Source: Rothia uropygialis
Lineage (GTDB): Bacteria; Actinomycetota; Actinomycetes; Actinomycetales; Micrococcaceae
DNA length: 64,000 nt
Assembly (NCBI RefSeq): GCF_004137765.1
Contig: NZ_NOIS01000004.1
Location: forward strand, 248,001 to 312,000
Direction: 5' to 3'
Shown here: positions 59,705 to 64,000 of the stretch, piece after piece
Layout of the letters: every line of letters starts with the position of its first letter
How positions within the stretch are numbered: position 1 is the first letter of the stretch
The notes under the pieces: model-generated
Databases searched by the model: none
Seen by the model: only the letters and a program-made list of their open reading frames with translations
Told to the model about the DNA's origin: nothing
Position numbers and translations under genes: made by a program

Positions 59705-61371
59705 GACTCCATCTTCTCTTCCAAGACACGCGGCAGTTCCAAACCGAAACTCGCACCGCCCATTCGCGGATCCTTCCCTTCGACCAACCACACGCGCCCG
59801 CCTTGTCGCCTGGCCACCCGGCGACACAAAGCCAGACCAATGCCCAGGCCGTGGGCGTCATCGACCGAGGTCCCGCCGCCGGTGACACCTTCCTGGAATG
59901 CGCGCTCGCCTTCTTCCGGAGAATCGATCCCGGCGCCCGTGTCCGTGACGACAGCGTGAAGTGCCTCGCCGTCGCTCAGCAGCTGAAGCTCGACCGCTTT
60001 GGAGGGCCTTTCCCCTTGGACCGCCGCACGAACCGCGTTGTCAATGAGGTTGCCCAAGATCAGCGTGACATCTTCCGGTTCCCGGACCCGGCCAAGGACC
60101 AAGGAATCCTCCGAGATGCGCAGCTCCACGCCGACTTCGGAGCTCGTGGTGCTCTTGGCCTCCGCAAGAGCTCGAAGATACGGGTCGTCGACATGTTCGA
60201 TCCCCTTCACGGGGGCCCCGATCGGGCCGGTCCGCAGGATCTCGGCCAGATAGCTCTCCGCCTCGTGGTGCGCGCCCGTGGTCACGAGTCCCATAACCGT
60301 GTGAAGCCGATTCGCGAACTCATGTCTTTGCGCCCGCAAAGCATCGGCCATGGTGGTGACGGATTCGAGTTGACGAGACATCGTCAGGATCTGGGTCTCG
60401 TCACGCAGGGTCACGACGCCGCCGACCGAGATGTCCCCGCGTCGCACCTGAACCGCCGTCGCAAGGAGGATTCGGTCTCCGACCGAGATACGCCGCCGCA
60501 ACTCGGAGCTCCCGGAATCGTGTTCACCCAGGACTTCTCCGACCATCTCCCGGATCTCTTCGGGTATGCGCACCTCATCGGTCGGGTATTCCGAATATCC
60601 CAGCAGGTCCCGGGCGGTTTCATTGCTCAAGGTCAGCCGCCCGTCCGGGGAGAATCCGAGGACACCGTCGTCCAGCCCGCGTAGAACTGCCTCCTGGTGA
60701 CGCGCCATTTCGGCCAGTTCTTCGGGTCCGATCCCCAAAGTCTGGCGCTTGAGACGCCGCCCCAGCGCCAGCGAAGCCACGATGCCGACGACCAACGCCA
60801 CCGCTGCGAGCGCCCCGATGACCCACAGCTTTCGACGTACTTCCGCCCCGACGGCGGAGGTACGTACTCCGACGGAGACCTCCCCGACCACGGTGCCGTC
60901 ATCGGTCGCGGAATAGATCGGAACCTTTGCCCGGACGGTCTCTCCCAAGGTGCCTTCATCGTGGGTGGTTTCTTCCTTGCCGGATAATGCGACGTCGGGC
61001 GATGTGGAGACTTTCTTGCCCAGCAGCGATGCGTCCGGGTGCGCGAGTCGTAGTCCACGGTTGTCCGTCACCACCACGAAATCAACATTGTTGCGGGACC
61101 GAATATCCATCGCGAGTGCCTGCACGTTGCTTGATCGGAGGGCGTCCGGATCGGCGCCCTTCTGGGCAGACGCACGGGTAGCCCCGCTCCTGACCTGCGA
61201 TTCCGCGGCCAAGGTCCGCGCTATGGAAAGGGCTTGCGTCTCGGTGGTGTCGGTGACCGTGCGGGCCCCCAGCCACGCGAATGTTGCGGCCGCGAGCGTC
61301 AGCACCACGATGATGACGGCCAGTTGGCTCGTCAGCACGCGGCGCGAGAAGGAATCGGAAGGTCGCGGCAT
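59701..61371 (-). CDS. CitA/DcuS-type sensor histidine kinase
   Basis: A 556-residue kinase with two membrane helices (about residues 15-37 and 183-205) that flank an extracytoplasmic sensor of about 145 residues, typical of the single-Cache citrate/fumarate sensors (VVVTDNRGLRLAHPD). A PAS domain follows (LDDGVLGFSPDGRLTLSN). The SpoOB-type phosphoacceptor is His350 in AQRHEFANRLH, and the ATPase domain has NLIDNAVRAA, DTGAGI and GLGIGLALC. The ATG lies six bases after TAAGCT (complement of 61378-61383), so it appears leaderless. It forms an operon with the response regulator. Confidence 0.93.
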   Translation of the reverse strand: MPRPSDSFSRRVLTSQLAVIIVVLTLAAATFAWLGARTVTDTTETQALSIARTLAAESQVRSGATRASAQKGADPDALRSSNVQALAMDIRSRNNVDFVVVTDNRGLRLAHPDASLLGKKVSTSPDVALSGKEETTHDEGTLGETVRAKVPIYSATDDGTVVGEVSVGVRTSAVGAEVRRKLWVIGALAAVALVVGIVASLALGRRLKRQTLGIGPEELAEMARHQEAVLRGLDDGVLGFSPDGRLTLSNETARDLLGYSEYPTDEVRIPEEIREMVGEVLGEHDSGSSELRRRISVGDRILLATAVQVRRGDISVGGVVTLRDETQILTMSRQLESVTTMADALRAQRHEFANRLHTVMGLVTTGAHHEAESYLAEILRTGPIGAPVKGIEHVDDPYLRALAEAKSTTSSEVGVELRISEDSLVLGRVREPEDVTLILGNLIDNAVRAAVQGERPSKAVELQLLSDGEALHAVVTDTGAGIDSPEEGERAFQEGVTGGGTSVDDAHGLGIGLALCRRVARRQGGRVWLVEGKDPRMGGASFGLELPRVLEEKMES

Positions 61372-61639
61372 GCGCCCAGCTTAGATGATCGATCCCAAGG
61401 GGCGCTGAGGGCGGGAACCAGCGAGAGAAAGGGATCATGTCCGGAATCGGCTCCTCCGTAGCGCCGCATCGGGCGGGGACCGTGTTGTCACTGGTTCGTG
61501 GAGGTGTCAGCTGCGCAGAAGACAACTTCCAGTGAAACGCGCGGGACTTTGGTTCCAAGCGGTCTCCGCTGCCCGAAAACCGCAAGTGCGACCGATATCC
61601 TTCCAGGTTCCCGCCCCACCCGCTTCGATGGATTGAGGC

Positions 61640-61645
61640 TAGGCT
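61640..61645 (+). promoter_or_regulatory. -10 box of a leaderless promoter
   Basis: TAGGCT ends six bases before an ATG at 61652 that opens a 12-codon frame, not the esterase itself. Confidence 0.45.
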
Positions 61646-61651
61646 GGGTCC

Positions 61652-61690
61652 ATGGAACCATCCGCTCCCGGAACCGTTGTCCACCCGTGA
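61652..61690 (+). CDS. Leaderless 12-codon upstream ORF
   Basis: The frame encodes MEPSAPGTVVHP and ends in TGA at 61688-61690. The stop overlaps the GTG start of the esterase gene (GTGA). Its ATG lies six bases after a TAGGCT box, so ribosomes could load directly on the transcript end. The esterase start has no good ribosome binding site of its own. The likely role is translational coupling rather than a functional peptide. Confidence 0.4.
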   Translation: MEPSAPGTVVHP

Positions 61691-62652
61691 ACCGGCTGAC
61701 TCGGGCTGTACTGCGCTTATTCGCCGCGCCCCGGCTCAACGTCCGTGAGGACTATGAGAAGGTCCGGCGGCTGCAACGTCGGCTGGCCTCGCTGCTGATG
61801 CCACCGTCTCGAACCCCACGCTGGCAGCCCATGCCCGATGACAAGAGACTCCATGCCCAGGTCCGGATTTTCCGGCCGAAAGAACAGCGGCGCGACGATG
61901 TCCTCGTCTTCTTCCACGGAGGCGGCTGGGTCACCGGGGACAGCGAGACGTACACTCCGACGTGCAGCAGGATGGCGGACCTCACCTGCTGTACCGTGGC
62001 CTCCGTCGACTACAGGCTCGCCCCCGAGTACCCGTTCCCGGCGGGACTGGAGGACTGCTACGACGTCGCCCGGCTGCTCCTCGAGGAGCCGGAACGAGTG
62101 GGCGCCGCGGATGCCAGTCAGATCGTCTTGGTGGGTGACTCCGCCGGGGGAAACTTTGCTGCCGTCATCTCATCCCTGCTGCGAGAACGCGGTCATCGCG
62201 GCCCGAGTCGACAGATCCTGATCTACCCGGTGACCCACTGGGCCCACGATCCGGAGACCTCCCCGTTCGCCTCGGTGCGCTATCACGGCGGGGACTACCG
62301 GCTCACCAACACCGAGGTCGAGGACTACTTCGACCTCTACGTCCCTGACCGGGACCGGCGTCGCGGCGCGCTTGTCGCTCCGCTGATGGCGACGGACCTC
62401 TCCAAGCAACCGACAACCCTGGTGATCACGGCGGAGCTGGATTTGTTGCGCGATGAGGGTGAGGCATACGGCCGGGCCCTGGCCGACGCCGGGAACGCAG
62501 TGCGAATACACCGGGTGGGCGGGGCGTTGCACGGTTTCATCTCGCTGCCCCGGTTCTCCCGGTCGGTCCAAGAAGCCTACGAGGTGATCAACGAATTCCT
62601 CAGCAACGCTCCCGTCGCCGAGGAACAGCCCGATCCGCAGGAGCCCGCGTGA
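61687..62652 (+). CDS. Alpha/beta hydrolase of the hormone-sensitive-lipase family
   Basis: A 321-residue esterase/lipase-like protein. The oxyanion-hole motif HGGGW is at residues 77-81. The catalytic triad is Ser152 (GDSAGG), Asp252 (ELDLLRDEG) and His282 (ALHGF), all in family positions. VDYRLAPEYPFPAGLEDC is also diagnostic. It probably hydrolyses short-chain esters or lipids. The GTG at 61687 overlaps a short upstream ORF; a longer frame from 61498 includes the promoter region and is unlikely. Its stop overlaps the GTG of the acyltransferase-like gene, so the two act together. Confidence 0.9.
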   Translation: MNRLTRAVLRLFAAPRLNVREDYEKVRRLQRRLASLLMPPSRTPRWQPMPDDKRLHAQVRIFRPKEQRRDDVLVFFHGGGWVTGDSETYTPTCSRMADLTCCTVASVDYRLAPEYPFPAGLEDCYDVARLLLEEPERVGAADASQIVLVGDSAGGNFAAVISSLLRERGHRGPSRQILIYPVTHWAHDPETSPFASVRYHGGDYRLTNTEVEDYFDLYVPDRDRRRGALVAPLMATDLSKQPTTLVITAELDLLRDEGEAYGRALADAGNAVRIHRVGGALHGFISLPRFSRSVQEAYEVINEFLSNAPVAEEQPDPQEPA

Positions 62653-64000
62653 CCCACCGGGACTGGGTACGGCTCGACAACGCCTCCAACATTTTCCTCG
62701 CCGCCCGAAGCGCTTCCGACCCCAAAGTGTTCCGCTTGAGCGCCGAGGTGGACCACGACGTGGACCCGCAACTATTGCAGGAGGCCCTGGACGAAACCTA
62801 CGACCGGTACCGGCTTTACCATGCGGTGCTGCAGAGCGGTCTGTTCTGGTACTACCTGCAGGACAGCGACCTGCGCCCGGTCGTCGCCGAGGACAAACAA
62901 CACATTTGCGCCCCCATCTACCAGGCGGGTCGGCGCACTCTGCTGTTCCGTGTGGTCTACCATCACCGACGGATCATCCTCGAAGTATTCCACGCCCTGT
63001 CCGACGGCACCGGCGCGTCATGGTTCCTCTCCGACTTGGTGAACGCGTACATCCGGCGGCGGTACCCCAACCAGGGTCCTCCGATCGAGGGCGCCCTCGA
63101 AGCCAACGCATCACGAGCCGAGCCCGGTCGGAGCGATTCCGGTTTCCAGGTCGACGATGGCGCGTCTGACGATTCGGCCGAACCGGCAGGTGGCCTGCCC
63201 ACCGACAGTTTCGAGCACTACTTCCTCCGCCGGCGCAAGTCACCCGCTTCTGGATCCACTTTCAGTCGTGCCGCCGTGCCGCCTGCGCTCGCCATCGATG
63301 ACAATGCCCAGCCATCAGGTGCTCATCGGGCGGGCGGCCGGCCACGCCGCCCCTCGAAGAAAGTGCACCGAGTCAAGGGAACCCGTACCCCTGACAACCG
63401 CACGCGCGCCGTCGAGCTCACCATGTCCGCGGCGGAGGTGCTCGACCTTGCGCGCGCCGAGGGCGTCTCGATCACGATGTATCTGACTGCGTTGTTCTTC
63501 GAGTCCATTCGTCTGTCCTCGGACGGTCTGGGCAAGAACCGAACTCTAGCGGCGTCAGTACCGGTGAATCTGCGCCAATTCTTTCCCTCGACGTCAGCGC
63601 GAAATTTCTTTGCGACCGTCCGTGTGGAACATACCTACGGTGAAGGCGACGACGATCTCGGCTCAATCTGCAAACAACTTGAGAGCCAATTCCTCCCCCA
63701 GGCCACCAAGGAAGCGCTGGAGAAGAAACTGAGATGGTTCATCCGGGCCGAGCGGATGCCCGGGTTGAGGATCATACCGCGCCCGCTCAAAGACGTGTTC
63801 CTGGGGCTGATCAACAGGGGAAGCAACCGCAGCCTGAGCGTCGCGGTCTCGAATTTGGGGCGCATGAGCCTGCCCGAGCCGGCCGAATCACATGTGGGTC
63901 GGATGTTGTTCCAGGTCTCCGCGGTCCGCCCTCAGTTCTGCGCGACGTCCCACGCCGGGTTGCTCACCATCAGCTTCACTTCACCGTTCACGGAGACCGA
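62649..64000 (+). CDS. Condensation-domain-like acyltransferase, cut by the window end
   Basis: At least 450 residues without a stop. His115 and Asp119 in FHALSDGTG form the HxxxDG active site of the condensation/WS-DGAT/alcohol acetyltransferase superfamily. NLRQFFPS and SVAVSNLGRM in the second half match the usual structural segments. Residues of about 145-255 form a charged, variable insert. It probably transfers an acyl group to an alcohol or lipid. The GTG at 62649 has AGGAG six bases upstream and overlaps the esterase stop (GTGA). The C-terminus and any further operon genes lie beyond the window. Confidence 0.82.
   Translation, partial: MTHRDWVRLDNASNIFLAARSASDPKVFRLSAEVDHDVDPQLLQEALDETYDRYRLYHAVLQSGLFWYYLQDSDLRPVVAEDKQHICAPIYQAGRRTLLFRVVYHHRRIILEVFHALSDGTGASWFLSDLVNAYIRRRYPNQGPPIEGALEANASRAEPGRSDSGFQVDDGASDDSAEPAGGLPTDSFEHYFLRRRKSPASGSTFSRAAVPPALAIDDNAQPSGAHRAGGRPRRPSKKVHRVKGTRTPDNRTRAVELTMSAAEVLDLARAEGVSITMYLTALFFESIRLSSDGLGKNRTLAASVPVNLRQFFPSTSARNFFATVRVEHTYGEGDDDLGSICKQLESQFLPQATKEALEKKLRWFIRAERMPGLRIIPRPLKDVFLGLINRGSNRSLSVAVSNLGRMSLPEPAESHVGRMLFQVSAVRPQFCATSHAGLLTISFTSPFTET

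Noticed and set aside
1-64000. CRISPR arrays, insertion sequences or defence-system genes
   Set aside because: No regularly spaced repeats, transposase motifs or nuclease/helicase defence signatures were found on either strand.

Overview
This 64-kb window looks like chromosomal DNA of a moderately high-GC Gram-positive actinobacterium, most likely of the order Micrococcales. The evidence is high-GC codon use, frequent GTG and TTG starts, many genes that appear leaderless (a TANNNT -10 box six or seven bases before the start codon), Actinobacteria-type families (GT87/DUF2029 glycosyltransferase, FprA-type ferredoxin reductase, two-domain universal stress protein, MmyB-like and NrtR-like regulators) and a Glu-Asp-Phe tRNA cluster. 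The species cannot be fixed from the sequence alone. I see no insertion sequence, prophage or CRISPR array. About 60 protein genes are supported; the two outermost are cut by the window ends.

Layout. 1-3 kb: a small membrane protein, a PepSY membrane protein with a His/Met-rich loop, and a leaderless Gfo/Idh/MocA oxidoreductase. 3.1-8.5 kb, minus strand: a valine (isobutyryl-CoA) degradation operon mmsA - 3-hydroxyisobutyryl-CoA hydrolase - mmsB - echA, preceded by a 2,4-dienoyl-CoA-reductase-like enzyme. 8.9-16.7 kb: exonuclease III, a repeat-rich lipoprotein, a methyltransferase, a cupin/aldo-keto reductase pair with an MmyB-type regulator, an ArsR-like/MFS efflux pair with a tandem operator, and a GNAT acetyltransferase. 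17.2-17.7 kb: tRNA-Glu, tRNA-Asp and tRNA-Phe with promoter and terminator. 17.8-24.3 kb: universal stress protein, fprA, and an M13 peptidase - ribokinase-type kinase - pxpA operon. 24.3-32.4 kb: a 26-base C tract, a GT87 protein, a sugar-lactone oxidase coupled to a PLP enzyme, a GabD2-type aldehyde dehydrogenase, a lytic transglycosylase and a rhodanese.

32.4-41.7 kb holds an aminotransferase, a ureohydrolase, a cupin-XRE regulator, a sodium:solute symporter and a ThDP-dependent decarboxylase. Together these could import and degrade arginine through 2-ketoarginine and 4-guanidinobutyrate; the two GabD-like dehydrogenases elsewhere in the window could supply later oxidation steps. 41.8-53.5 kb: a PAP2-like membrane protein, an AEC transporter, a crcB pair behind a long leader, a GntR/MFS pair, a 2-hydroxyacid dehydrogenase, an ABM-type monooxygenase coupled to an NrtR-like Nudix regulator, an acetoin-reductase-like SDR, a flavin-binding stress protein, a succinate-semialdehyde-type dehydrogenase and superoxide dismutase. 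54-58.8 kb: an alcohol-oxidising operon (zinc alcohol dehydrogenase, gluconate-2-dehydrogenase-subunit-3-like protein, GMC flavoprotein, PEBP-like protein) followed by an IclR regulator. 59-61.4 kb: a CitAB/DcuSR-type two-component system. 61.6-64 kb: a leaderless 12-codon upstream ORF coupled to an HSL-type esterase, then a condensation-domain-like acyltransferase that runs off the end.

No clear genome-defence system or other strikingly new machine is visible. The best leads are the putative 2-ketoarginine gene set, the uncharacterised flavoprotein/PEBP operon, the lactone-oxidase/PLP-enzyme couple, the structured crcB leader and the uORF-coupled acyltransferase operon.
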